This document shows positions 8,162-16,393 of a stretch of 64,000 nt of DNA, piece after piece. Where the stretch lies: contig CABJBK010000009.1 in assembly GCA_902363825.1 (NCBI GenBank), positions 1 through 64,000 of the forward strand, read 5' to 3'. The notes beneath the pieces are model-generated. The model searched no databases, was not told the DNA's origin, and was given only the letters and a program-made list of their open reading frames with translations. The DNA comes from Lachnospiraceae bacterium. GTDB taxonomy: Bacteria > Bacillota > Clostridia > Lachnospirales > Lachnospiraceae. Every line of letters starts with the position of its first letter. Position 1 is the stretch's first letter. A program made the position numbers and the translations under genes.

Positions 8162-8572
8162 ATGGTAAAAAAGATTGTAAGGGATCCGCTCTTTCTGGCG
8201 CAGAGATCCGAACCGGCGACAGAGGCAGACAAACAGGTCGTCACGGATCTTCTCGATACATTAAGGGCGAATCTGGACCGCTGCGTTGGCATGGCAGCAA
8301 ATATGATAGGTGTGAAGAAGGCGGTTATAGTTGTGGCGGCAGGACCGTTTCAGTTTGCAATGGTCAATCCGGTCATCACGAAAAAGACCGGAGGCTATGA
8401 GACGGAAGAGGGATGTCTTTCCCTGGACGGAGTCCGCCCATGTACACGTTATCAGGAGATCGAGGTGGATTATCTGGATGTGGATTTTAAACCACAGCAC
8501 GGGAAATACAGTGGATTTACCGCACAGATCATACAGCATGAAGTGGATCATACAAACGGTATTGTGATATGA
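8162..8572 (+). CDS. def: peptide deformylase-like protein
   Basis: A 136-residue short member of the peptide deformylase family. The three metal-site motifs are present: VGMAANMIG at 42-50 (motif I, with the usual glutamine replaced by methionine), EGCLS at 83-87 with the metal cysteine C85, and HEVDH at 126-130. The enzyme removes the formyl group from nascent proteins. The missing glutamine and short length mark a divergent subgroup common in Clostridia, so it may not be the main deformylase. It overlaps an open frame leading into the damaged LOG gene. Confidence 0.75.
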   Translation: MVKKIVRDPLFLAQRSEPATEADKQVVTDLLDTLRANLDRCVGMAANMIGVKKAVIVVAAGPFQFAMVNPVITKKTGGYETEEGCLSLDGVRPCTRYQEIEVDYLDVDFKPQHGKYSGFTAQIIQHEVDHTNGIVI

Positions 8573-8637
8573 TGTTCAAAAATGAACAGGCAGTAAAGGA
8601 TTATAGCATAGCTACAGATACAGGGAGCGAGGAGCAA

Positions 8638-8968
8638 ATGAAGATAGCAGTATATTGCGGTTCAACGGCAGGAAACAGAGAGGCATTTACCATAGGGGGC
8701 AGTCGCGCTTGGCGTATGTCGCGCTGCCGGGCGGACCGGGGACGCTTGATGAGATCTCGGATGTCATTGCGCTGGCGCGGCTTGGGATCGATGGAAAGCC
8801 ATGTGTACTTTATGATCTGGATGGATTTTATCAGCCGTTAAAGAAAGTGTTTGAAAAGATGATCGACTCCGGATTTGCGTATCAGGAAGATTTCCGCAAT
8901 GTGCTCATTTCGCCGATATCGAAGAGATCGGAGCGTTTATCGAAAAAAGAAGGATGGAGAAAAAATGA
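8638..8968 (+). pseudogene. LOG-family (TIGR00730) gene, internally deleted and frameshifted
   Basis: The gene starts as a LOG-type Rossmann protein (MKIAVYCGSTAGNREAFT), then jumps at about 8692 into another frame that carries the family signature LPGGPGTLDEISDVIALARL. About 80 residues between these blocks are absent compared with the usual length near 185. A second shift near 8910 restores DIEEIGAFIEKRR, ending at TGA 8966-8968. That stop overlaps the next start as ATGA, which supports this as the original end. The product would have been a nucleoside-monophosphate phosphoribohydrolase. No functional product is expected. Confidence 0.8.
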
Positions 8969-9468
8969 AAAAAGCATTATTAGTGATCGATATGCAAAAT
9001 GTATGCGTTGGAGAAAAGCATGCGGCATATTTTAAATACAATAACAGGGAACTGATCCGGAAAGTAAATAAGATCATTGATGCGAATGAAAAAAATCTGG
9101 TCGTTTATATCCAGAATGTAATGAAGCGGAATTTCGTCAATAAATTCATGCCGTTCCAGTCCTATGTGGGAACCGAGGAGGCGGAGTTAGCAGAGGGGCT
9201 TCATGTTGTGTCGGATCACAGATGTATCAAATACAAAGGTGACGCGTTTTCAAATCCGGAACTGGATGCGCTGCTAAAAAAACATGAAATTGAGTGTGTT
9301 GAGGTTATAGGTGTTGACGGTGGAGCCTGTGTTTCACGGACTGCACTGGGAGCGATTGACGCGGGATATAAAGTGATCGTGAATGAAACAGGGATCGGAA
9401 CAATGTTTTGTAAAAAGAGGGATAAGTATTTTGAAAAACTGCGGCAGGCAGGCGCGGAATTTATCTGA
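8965..9468 (+). CDS. isochorismatase-family cysteine hydrolase
   Basis: A 167-residue protein of the isochorismatase-like amidohydrolase fold. It opens with KALLVIDMQN (catalytic aspartate D9) and contains the nucleophile region GVDGGACVSRTA with C122; the lysine in IKYKGDAF is the likely third member of the triad. Substrates in this family include nicotinamide and other amides, and cannot be told from the sequence. The ATG overlaps the stop of the LOG remnant, showing that both genes once formed a coupled pair, perhaps in nucleotide or nicotinamide salvage. Confidence 0.75.
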   Translation: MKKALLVIDMQNVCVGEKHAAYFKYNNRELIRKVNKIIDANEKNLVVYIQNVMKRNFVNKFMPFQSYVGTEEAELAEGLHVVSDHRCIKYKGDAFSNPELDALLKKHEIECVEVIGVDGGACVSRTALGAIDAGYKVIVNETGIGTMFCKKRDKYFEKLRQAGAEFI

Positions 9469-9496
9469 AACAGGTATGTGAATCACAGGAGAAAAT

Positions 9497-9784
9497 ATGA
9501 AACCAAGATCAGAAAAGAGCATGGAACTTTACCGGCTCATGGAACGGCGCGGATATCCGGAGGAATTTTGTGATATCGTGACCCAAAATCTGAATACGGA
9601 TTTTACGGCAAGACGGATGATCGGGTATCTGTCCCATTATGACCATCCTCCATTGGAAGAGATCGCGGATGAAATGCTTGCGATATTAAGTGACCGGAAC
9701 CGCATTATGCAGAAAAAGGAGATGGAGAGTACCAATGCGGCGTGGAACCGGATGCGGGCGCAGGGATTTGGTGAGGAAGAGTAA
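9497..9784 (+). CDS. hypothetical small protein
   Basis: A 95-residue, charged and probably helical protein (MKPRSEKSMELYRLMERRGY at the start). I do not recognise a family. A GGAG lies before ATG 9497. It is in the same direction and close spacing as its neighbours, consistent with one transcript from about 7506 onward. Confidence 0.55.
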   Translation: MKPRSEKSMELYRLMERRGYPEEFCDIVTQNLNTDFTARRMIGYLSHYDHPPLEEIADEMLAILSDRNRIMQKKEMESTNAAWNRMRAQGFGEEE

Positions 9785-9809
9785 TAGAAAAAGAAAGAGG
9801 CGTAATATT

Positions 9810-10040
9810 ATGGCAGGATATTTAATCAAAGACACAACAAAAGAAGAACGAGAACAGATCGTGGCGGAGTCCCTCGGCAATATCGAGGCAGCCTGTGACG
9901 GCTGCATGAGCGGGCTTGCGGAAATGTATCAGGATTACATTGACGGCAAAAAAGAGCTGCGGGAGATCAACATGGAATTCAATGCGCGCTATGTCAAAGA
10001 CGATGACATGCCGGGAAGAAGAAGCTGTGTGATGCAGTAA
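9810..10040 (+). CDS. hypothetical small protein with CxxC
   Basis: A 76-residue protein beginning MAGYLIKDTTKEEREQIVAE and containing CDGC, then a tyrosine-rich helix. ATG 9810 is preceded by AAAGAGG nine bases upstream, which fixes the start against a longer open frame from 9690. The family is not known to me. The CDGC pair could bind a metal or be redox-active; that is speculation. Confidence 0.55.
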   Translation: MAGYLIKDTTKEEREQIVAESLGNIEAACDGCMSGLAEMYQDYIDGKKELREINMEFNARYVKDDDMPGRRSCVMQ

Positions 10041-10102
10041 AATAAAAAAATATAAAACAGAAAATAAACAGAAAAATAAAAAAGAACATGGAGTTAAAAA
10101 GA

Positions 10103-10636
10103 ATGACAGAACAGAAAACAAATTTGGCAGAACGGTTTGAATTTCGGGCGGTACGTCCCGAAGAAGCAGAGTGGGCGGCAGAGATCGAGCAGATCTGTTT
10201 TCCGCCGAATGAGGCGTGTTCGAGAGAGCGTATGATGGAACGTGTCGTTAAGGCACCGGAATTATTTTTCGTTGCGGTGGACAAAAAGACCGGAAAGATC
10301 GCCGGATTTTTAAACGGACTTGCGACTGACGAGGAAATTTTCCGGGATGAGTTTTTTACGGATATCACGTTGTATGACCCGAAGGGAAAAAATGTGATGT
10401 TATTGGGGCTTGATGTGCTCCCGGATTACCGTGGTCAGGGACTGGCAACGGAGATCGTGCGTGGCTATCTGGAAAGAGAGCGCAGAAACAACCGGGATAT
10501 GCTGATCTTAACCTGTCTGGATGGCAAGGTAAAAATGTATGAGAAGATGGGATTTCTGGATCGCGGCATTTCCGGCTCTTCCTGGGGTGGAGAAGAATGG
10601 CATGAGATGGTCTGGAAGATCAGAGAGGGAAACTGA
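10103..10636 (+). CDS. GNAT N-acetyltransferase
   Basis: A 177-residue acetyltransferase. The acetyl-CoA site is DVLPDYRGQGLATEIV (the R/Q-x-x-G-x-G/A loop), followed by MYEKMGF near the C-terminus. The fold resembles arylalkylamine-type GNATs. ATG 10103 has a GGAG nine bases upstream, while the alternative ATG 10088 has only A-rich sequence before it. It is the last gene of the small-gene run. The substrate is unknown. Confidence 0.75.
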   Translation: MTEQKTNLAERFEFRAVRPEEAEWAAEIEQICFPPNEACSRERMMERVVKAPELFFVAVDKKTGKIAGFLNGLATDEEIFRDEFFTDITLYDPKGKNVMLLGLDVLPDYRGQGLATEIVRGYLERERRNNRDMLILTCLDGKVKMYEKMGFLDRGISGSSWGGEEWHEMVWKIREGN

Positions 10637-10647
10637 CAGTTCCCCTT

Positions 10648-10705
10648 TTGACAGAAAATATAAATTATAGTAACGTAACAGTGTTATCTACATAACACTG
10701 TTACG
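10648..10705 (+). promoter_or_regulatory. tetR promoter with double TetR operator
   Basis: TTGACA at 10648-10653 is a perfect -35. The -10 region is covered by a perfect inverted repeat with 14-base arms (10674-10687 and 10692-10705) around CTAC. Each arm region contains the 11-base palindrome TAACASTGTTA, at 10676-10686 and 10693-10703, 17 bases centre to centre. A third copy lies at 11413. This is the expected layout of TetR autorepression. Confidence 0.8.
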
Positions 10706-10725
10706 CGACAAGAAGGAGAGCAGTC

Positions 10726-11340
10726 ATGAAGGAAGAAAAGGAAACGAAAGAACGGCTTTTGATCAGTGCAAAAAAAGAATTCGTGGAAAAGGGCTATCTT
10801 CAGGCTTCTTTGCGCAATATCTGCAAAAACGCAGGTGTCACGACCGGTGCGTTGTATTTCTTCTTCCAGGATAAGGAAGATTTGTTTGCGGCGGTCGTGG
10901 AAGAGCCGCTGCAATGTCTCCGTGAGATCATGGAGGAGCATTACGCGTATGAGATCACACACGGAGAGGGACAGATCAGTGATGGCGAAGTGGATGAGAC
11001 GGATATCAACGCGACCGTACAGATCATCCATGTCCTGTATCAGTATTATGATGAGTTTCAGGTGATCCTGACGAAGGCGCAGGGTTCACGGTATGAGAAT
11101 TGTCTGGATGAATTTGTAAAGATCTCAGAACATCATTACCGCGTGCTTGCGGATCGGATCACAAATGAACAGGGGCTTCAGAGGATCGAAGACTACATGA
11201 TCCACTGGATCTCGCATTTGCAGGTCGATGTCTTTGTGAATCTGTGTACCCATGAAAAAGATGAGGCGGCGGCGATACGCCATATGAGCAGTATCAGCAA
11301 ATTTATGATCGCAGGCTGGGTGGCACTGTTTGCGAAATAA
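10726..11340 (+). CDS. TetR/AcrR-family transcriptional repressor
   Basis: A 204-residue regulator with an N-terminal TetR helix-turn-helix (residues about 8-55; SLRNICKNAGVTTGALYFFF is the recognition region) and an all-helical ligand-binding part. It starts at ATG 10726 after AAGGAG. The palindrome TAACASTGTTA flanks the gene: two copies before it and one before the ABC/FtsX operon downstream, so it most likely represses both itself and that transporter. The inducing ligand is unknown and may be the compound handled by the transporter. Confidence 0.88.
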   Translation: MKEEKETKERLLISAKKEFVEKGYLQASLRNICKNAGVTTGALYFFFQDKEDLFAAVVEEPLQCLREIMEEHYAYEITHGEGQISDGEVDETDINATVQIIHVLYQYYDEFQVILTKAQGSRYENCLDEFVKISEHHYRVLADRITNEQGLQRIEDYMIHWISHLQVDVFVNLCTHEKDEAAAIRHMSSISKFMIAGWVALFAK

Positions 11341-11360
11341 CAGTGGAAATAAGAAAAAGA

Positions 11361-11404
11361 TCAGGCAGAGCGTTCGGATTTTGAACATGCCTGAAATTTT
11401 TTTT
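11361..11404 (+). terminator. intrinsic terminator of tetR
   Basis: TCAGGCA (11361-11367) pairs with TGCCTGA (11388-11394), with an inner GTTC/GAAC pairing, followed by eight T residues. It separates tetR from the operator and promoter of the ABC operon. Confidence 0.75.
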
Positions 11405-11408
11405 AGCC

Positions 11409-11427
11409 AACATAACACTGTTATGTT
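11409..11427 (+). promoter_or_regulatory. third TetR operator, before ABC/FtsX operon
   Basis: AACATAACA, a central C, then TGTTATGTT is a perfect inverted repeat. It contains the same TAACACTGTTA core (11413-11423) as the tetR promoter. A TATAAA at 11440-11445 may be the -10, in which case the operator covers the -35 region. Confidence 0.75.
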
Positions 11428-11466
11428 AATGAGAATTTTTATAAATAAGGGAATGAGGAGGATGTT

Positions 11467-12168
11467 ATGTACTTAGAAGTGAAAAATCTGAAAAAAAGTT
11501 ATGGTGAAAACGGCAGCTACATGCAGGTGCTGAAAGGAATCTCAACAGGAGTAGAAAAGGGTGAGATGTGCGTCATCCAGGGAACCAGCGGTTCCGGAAA
11601 ATCAACATTTTTAAACTGTGTTGGCGGTCTGGATACGGTCGAGTCCGGTTCTATCTGCGTGGACGGGACAGAGATCGTCGGATTAAAGCAAAACGAGCTG
11701 TCGGAATACCGCAGGGAAAATCTTGGATTCATTTTTCAGTTTTATAATCTTGTGCCGAATCTGACCGTAAAGGAAAATATCCAGGTGTGTGAGTATCTGA
11801 CAGATCAACCGCTTTCACTTTCCGACCTTTTGGAGACACTGGGGCTCACCGAGCATCAGAACAAGTTCCCGGCGCAGCTTTCCGGTGGACAGCAGCAGCG
11901 CTGCGCGATCGCAAGGGCATTGATCAAAAATCCGAAGTTCCTGCTCTGTGATGAACCGACCGGAGCGCTGGATTCTAAAACATCGAGAGACATTCTGATA
12001 CTGCTTGAAGAGATCAACCGGAAGTACGGCACGACCATGCTCATCGTCACGCATAACAATTCCATCAAAAACATGGTACACCGGGTCATTATGATAAAAG
12101 ATGGACAGATCAGCCGGGAATACTGCAACGAGACACGGATCCCGGCAGCAGAATTGGAGGATTTGTAA
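11467..12168 (+). CDS. ABC transporter ATPase, MacB/LolD type
   Basis: A 233-residue ATPase with Walker A GTSGSGKST (about residue 40), signature LSGGQQQR, Walker B FLLCDEPTGALD and a switch histidine in IVTHN. This pattern is that of the LolD/MacB/FtsE group, which works with FtsX-like permeases. The start ATG 11467 follows GAGGAGG. The FtsX-type gene begins one base after its stop. TetR control is indicated by the operator upstream. In Firmicutes such pairs often export or resist antimicrobial peptides; the substrate here is unknown. Confidence 0.88.
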   Translation: MYLEVKNLKKSYGENGSYMQVLKGISTGVEKGEMCVIQGTSGSGKSTFLNCVGGLDTVESGSICVDGTEIVGLKQNELSEYRRENLGFIFQFYNLVPNLTVKENIQVCEYLTDQPLSLSDLLETLGLTEHQNKFPAQLSGGQQQRCAIARALIKNPKFLLCDEPTGALDSKTSRDILILLEEINRKYGTTMLIVTHNNSIKNMVHRVIMIKDGQISREYCNETRIPAAELEDL

Positions 12169-12169
12169 T

Positions 12170-14899
12170 ATGCAGAAGATTTTACGAAAAAGGATCATCC
12201 GGGATCTGAAAGAAAATCTGTTCCGGTATCTGGCGCTTGGTGTCCTTATCATTTTGGGCATGTATCTGATCGTTAGCCTGGTTGGCGCTGCCGAGACTAT
12301 CATTGAACAGACGGCATCCATTGCCGAAAAAAATCATCTGGAAGATGGGGAATTTGGTGTGTTTGTACCGCTCACCGCATCCGAACTGGACAAACTGGGA
12401 GAAAAGGGTGTGGACATAGAGCCTATCTGTTATCTGGACTTTTCGCAAGGGAAAAAGGGGACGCTCCGGGTATTTAAAAACCGCGAGAACATCGATCTGG
12501 TGGAACTGGATGATGGAAATCTGGCAAAAAAAGCCGGGGAAGTGGTTTTGGAAAAAAGATACTGCGAGGAAAATGAGATCCATGTGGGAGATAAGATAAA
12601 GATCGCGGGAACTTCCTATCAGGTGGTGGGCATCGGTTCCACACCGGATTATGACGCGCCATACCGCAATCTGTCGGACAGCAGTGTAGAGAGCAGTCAG
12701 TTTGGCACGGCGTTTGTAACGGCGGATGCCTATGAGACACTGCAAAGATCCGGGCAGAGCGAAAAGGCGGAACAGTATCAGTATGCTTACCGGTTAAATG
12801 GGAAAATGACGGATGACGTATTCAAAGAAAAGGTAAAGAAGCTTGCGTTTACACCAGAGGAAGTGGAGGATCCGTATTTTACAGAGTACTGGGACAGAAC
12901 CGCAGGGAAAAAAGAGGATATGGAAAACGGCATCCAGGATCTTTTTACGGGTGCGGAAGAATTAAACGACGCGCTTGTGGAGCTGTCAGCGCACAATGAG
13001 GATCTTACCGATGGCGCGGGCGAGATCTTTGACGCGTTTCTTAAAGAGGCAAACAGCGGGCTTTTGCCGTATGGTCTGCCAAAGACACTGACCGAGGATA
13101 ATTTTGAAGAAGTGTTAGAAGATATGAAGGCGGATTCAGACAATGCGCTGTTTCGTCTGAAATTGAACTCCATACGGGATGAGTTAAAGGCATTAAAATC
13201 CTATAAGGATGGAGTTGTCAGCTATACTGACGCGGTGGGAGAGACTGCGGACGGGAGTACCGAGTTAAAAGACGGGATCTCGGAATTAAAAGAGCAGTCC
13301 GACGAACTGTTTGATACTTATTTTAAGGTAGAAACGAACAACCTCACATTTTTCCTTTCCGCTGATGAAAATCCGAGAATCGGTGCGGCGGCGGACGATC
13401 AGCAGATCAACAAATTCGCGGGACTGGTCGCAGGTGTCATCATCATGATCCTGTTCACCTATGTGATCTCCGTGTTTATCATCCATGGGATCGAAAAGGA
13501 GAGCAGCGTGATCGGAGCGCTCTATGCGCTTGGTGTGACGAGAAAAGATCTGATCTTTCATTACCTTTCGCTTCCGGTAATGGTGACCTTTTTATCCGGG
13601 CTCATCGGTACGGTGATCGGATTCAGCAAGTGGGGCGTTCCGGTACAGATGCAGGACTGCTATAACTATTTTTCCGTACCACAGATGCCGATCGTATTCC
13701 CGTCGTATCTTCTGGTATACAGCCTGATCATGCCGAGTCTGGTCGCGGTTATTGTCAACTGTCTGGCCATCTGGAAACATCTTTCCAGACCGGTGCTCGC
13801 AATGTTGAAAAAAGAGCAGAAAGAGAGCAGGATCAAAAATCTCGACCTTGGAAATATGGGCTTTGTGAGCCGGTTCCGCATCCGTCAGATGCTGCGTGAA
13901 TACCAGAGCGGATTTGCGGTCATCCTCGGGATGTTCATTTCACTGCTGATCTTAATGATCGGCGTGGACTGCTATGCGCTTTGCGAACATGTCAGAACCG
14001 GAAGCATCGAGGATACAAAATACGAGTACATGTACACCTACAAATATCCGGATGAGACAGTCCCGGATGGCGGTGAGGCGGCATACGCGAAAACCTTAAA
14101 AAAAGAGGTTCTGGGATACAATCTGGATGTCACGGTACTTGGGCTCGAGGAAAATAACCCATATTTTGATGTGACAGTGCCGGATGAAAAAAATAAAGTT
14201 GTGCTCGCGTCAGCCATGGCACAGAAATATGGACTGAAAGATGGCGATGTGTTCGTCTTGCAGGACGAAGATACCGATATGGATTATGCGTTTGAAGTGG
14301 CGGGCATCACAAAGTATACACCTGGATTTTATGTGTTTATGGACATTGAACAGATGCGGGAACTGTTTGGGGAGGACAAGGAATATTACAATGTGGTCTT
14401 TTCCGACCATGCGCTCTCCATCGATGCCGGAAAACTCTATGCGACCACGACACGGGCAGAGGTCGAAAAAGCGTCTGGCGTATTTACCAGGATGATGATG
14501 CCTATGATCTACATGATGATCGGCGTGTCTGCGTTCATATTTTTCGTGGTCATGTATCTGATGATGAAAGTCATGATCGACCGGTCGTCCTATGGAATAT
14601 CACTTCTTATGGTATTTGGTTACCGCGGGAAAGAATTAAAGAAACTTTATCTGAACGGGAATTTTTATATGATCGCGGTGGGAGCGGCGATCTGCCTTCC
14701 GTTTTCCAAGATCGTGATGAATGCGATGTACCCGTACCTGGTGTCCAATGTTGCCTGCGGTCTGGATCTTGGTCTGTCCTGGCAGATCTACGCCGGCATC
14801 TATGTGGCGATCATGGTGTTATATTTTATCATCAATTACCTTTTGGTAAGGCGGCTCGGCAAGATCGTTCCGGCAGAATTTTTGAAAAACAGAGAGTAA
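12170..14899 (+). CDS. FtsX-like ABC permease
   Basis: A 909-residue permease. One membrane helix lies near the N-terminus (about 20-45), followed by a large extracellular domain of some 370 residues with a helical coiled stretch, then two groups of FtsX helices (about residues 430-570 and 600-630), a second extracellular part, and three closing helices after 785. The doubled FtsX layout fits the MacB-like/YknZ-type permease family. ATG 12170 was chosen because it directly follows the ATPase stop and begins with the expected positive helix (MQKILRKRIIRDLKEN); the open frame upstream only overlaps the ATPase gene. Confidence 0.85.
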   Translation: MQKILRKRIIRDLKENLFRYLALGVLIILGMYLIVSLVGAAETIIEQTASIAEKNHLEDGEFGVFVPLTASELDKLGEKGVDIEPICYLDFSQGKKGTLRVFKNRENIDLVELDDGNLAKKAGEVVLEKRYCEENEIHVGDKIKIAGTSYQVVGIGSTPDYDAPYRNLSDSSVESSQFGTAFVTADAYETLQRSGQSEKAEQYQYAYRLNGKMTDDVFKEKVKKLAFTPEEVEDPYFTEYWDRTAGKKEDMENGIQDLFTGAEELNDALVELSAHNEDLTDGAGEIFDAFLKEANSGLLPYGLPKTLTEDNFEEVLEDMKADSDNALFRLKLNSIRDELKALKSYKDGVVSYTDAVGETADGSTELKDGISELKEQSDELFDTYFKVETNNLTFFLSADENPRIGAAADDQQINKFAGLVAGVIIMILFTYVISVFIIHGIEKESSVIGALYALGVTRKDLIFHYLSLPVMVTFLSGLIGTVIGFSKWGVPVQMQDCYNYFSVPQMPIVFPSYLLVYSLIMPSLVAVIVNCLAIWKHLSRPVLAMLKKEQKESRIKNLDLGNMGFVSRFRIRQMLREYQSGFAVILGMFISLLILMIGVDCYALCEHVRTGSIEDTKYEYMYTYKYPDETVPDGGEAAYAKTLKKEVLGYNLDVTVLGLEENNPYFDVTVPDEKNKVVLASAMAQKYGLKDGDVFVLQDEDTDMDYAFEVAGITKYTPGFYVFMDIEQMRELFGEDKEYYNVVFSDHALSIDAGKLYATTTRAEVEKASGVFTRMMMPMIYMMIGVSAFIFFVVMYLMMKVMIDRSSYGISLLMVFGYRGKELKKLYLNGNFYMIAVGAAICLPFSKIVMNAMYPYLVSNVACGLDLGLSWQIYAGIYVAIMVLYFIINYLLVRRLGKIVPAEFLKNRE

Positions 14900-14944
14900 A
14901 AACCTGCGAAAAAAATTAGAAAAAGTGCACTATCGCTTCATTGA

Positions 14945-14972
14945 TTGACATCAAATGAAAGCATTGTATAAT
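14945..14972 (+). promoter_or_regulatory. strong sigma-A promoter
   Basis: Perfect TTGACA (14945-14950), 16 bases, perfect TATAAT (14967-14972). It drives the sugar-binding protein and chemoreceptor operon. Confidence 0.85.
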
Positions 14973-14984
14973 AAAAATGAGAAT

Positions 14985-15012
14985 GAACAGAACCTGGAAA
15001 CAGGCTCTGTTC
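14985..15012 (+). other. hairpin at the 5' end of the transcript
   Basis: GAACAGA and CCTG pair with CAGG and TCTGTTC across a GAAA tetraloop, with one A/C mismatch. It begins about five bases after the predicted start of transcription. No T-run follows, so it is not a terminator; it may protect the mRNA 5' end or serve as a protein site. Confidence 0.6.
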
Positions 15013-15069
15013 GCTTACGTTAATTTAGGGAAAAAGAGAGTCAAAAGTAAAACGAAGGAGGGTTCTTTC

Positions 15070-16380
15070 ATGAAAAAGAAATGGATGGAAAGTGCGCTTG
15101 CGGTAACCCTTGCATGTACCATGTTTGCCGGGTGTGGACAGAGTGCGCAGACGACAGCTGACGGAGAATCCGTAAGTGCCGATCTCGCGGCATCAGGCAC
15201 GGAGACGGCAGCAGATGGAACGGAAGCGGAAGCAGACAACGGGAAGGTGACACTGACCGTATGGGCAGAGGAGGCAAATTTTCCGGTGCTGCAGGAGATG
15301 ATCGACAGTTTTGAACAAAAATACGCGGGACAGGCGGATTTTGACATCCAGCTGGTAGAGAGTGCGGATGCGGAGACAAGAAATAATCTGCTCGGTGATA
15401 TCCATAACGGCGCGGATGTATTCCCGCTGCCGGATGATCAGTTATCCAGTATGGTTGCGGCGGGAGCGTTGGAGCCGGTCCCGAACGCGGATGAGATCAA
15501 GGCGGCAAATTCCGAGGATTCGGTGGCCGCGGCATCGATCAATGATGTTTTATATGCGTATCCGATGACTGCGGATAACGGATATTTCTTATATTATGAC
15601 AAACGTTACCTGACAGATGCCGATGTGCAGACGATGGACGGGCTGCTTGCAGCGGCACAGGCACAGGGCAAGAAAGTTACGATGGACTGGAGCTCCGGCT
15701 GGTATTTGTATGCATTTTTTGGCAATACTGGACTGGATTTCGGTGTCAATGATGACGGAGTGACCAATCATTGTGACTGGAATGCGACAGAAGGCGCGAT
15801 CCGGGGGGTGGATATAGAGGAAGCCATGCTTGCGATCGCGGCAAATCCGGCGTTTGCAAGCTGCACGGATACAGATTTCATGGCAGGTGTTGAGGATGGA
15901 TCTGTCGTTGCGGGAGTCAGCGGCGTGTGGAACGCTTCTGAAATCAAACAGGCATGGGGAGAAGATTACGGCGCAGCAAAGCTTCCGACTTATACCTGTG
16001 CGGGACAGCAGGTGCAGATGTCTTCCTTTACCGGATACAAGATGATGGGAGTAAACGCATATTCCGAACACAAGGAATGGGCATTAAAACTGGCGGACTG
16101 GTTTACCAATGAAGATAATCAGATGCTCCGTCTCGAAGAACGTGACCAGGGACCGTCCAACATCAATGCGGCAGCTTCGGAACAGGTAAAAAAAGTACCT
16201 GCGATCCAGGCGGTTATCGATCAGGCACAGTACGGTAAGTTACAGCGTGTGGGCAACAGCTTTTGGGATGCGGCAACCGAGTATGGAAACCTGATGGCGA
16301 CCGGAAATACAGCCGGTGCGGATCCGCAGGAAGTCATGGACACACTGGTAAGCGGCATTACGCAGTCTACAGTACAGTAA
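15070..16380 (+). CDS. sugar-binding lipoprotein, extracellular solute-binding family 1
   Basis: A 436-residue MalE-like binding protein. The signal peptide ends in the lipobox FAGC (cysteine about residue 19), followed by a Ser/Thr/Ala-rich linker and then [19 protein letters not shown], the typical start of the mature domain. It should be anchored outside the membrane. ATG 15070 follows AAGGAGG. No permease or ATPase gene is near; instead a chemoreceptor gene follows after 13 bases in the same operon. It may present a bound sugar to that receptor, to a permease encoded elsewhere, or both. Confidence 0.85.
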   Translation: MKKKWMESALAVTLACTMFAGCGQSAQTTADGESVSADLAASGTETAADGTEAEADNGKVTLTVWAEEANFPVLQEMIDSFEQKYAGQADFDIQLVESADAETRNNLLGDIHNGADVFPLPDDQLSSMVAAGALEPVPNADEIKAANSEDSVAAASINDVLYAYPMTADNGYFLYYDKRYLTDADVQTMDGLLAAAQAQGKKVTMDWSSGWYLYAFFGNTGLDFGVNDDGVTNHCDWNATEGAIRGVDIEEAMLAIAANPAFASCTDTDFMAGVEDGSVVAGVSGVWNASEIKQAWGEDYGAAKLPTYTCAGQQVQMSSFTGYKMMGVNAYSEHKEWALKLADWFTNEDNQMLRLEERDQGPSNINAAASEQVKKVPAIQAVIDQAQYGKLQRVGNSFWDAATEYGNLMATGNTAGADPQEVMDTLVSGITQSTVQ

Positions 16381-16393
16381 GGGGGAACCGAAC

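Noticed and set aside
14985..15012. Transcription terminator
   Set aside because: The hairpin is strong but no T-run follows and it lies just after a strong promoter.
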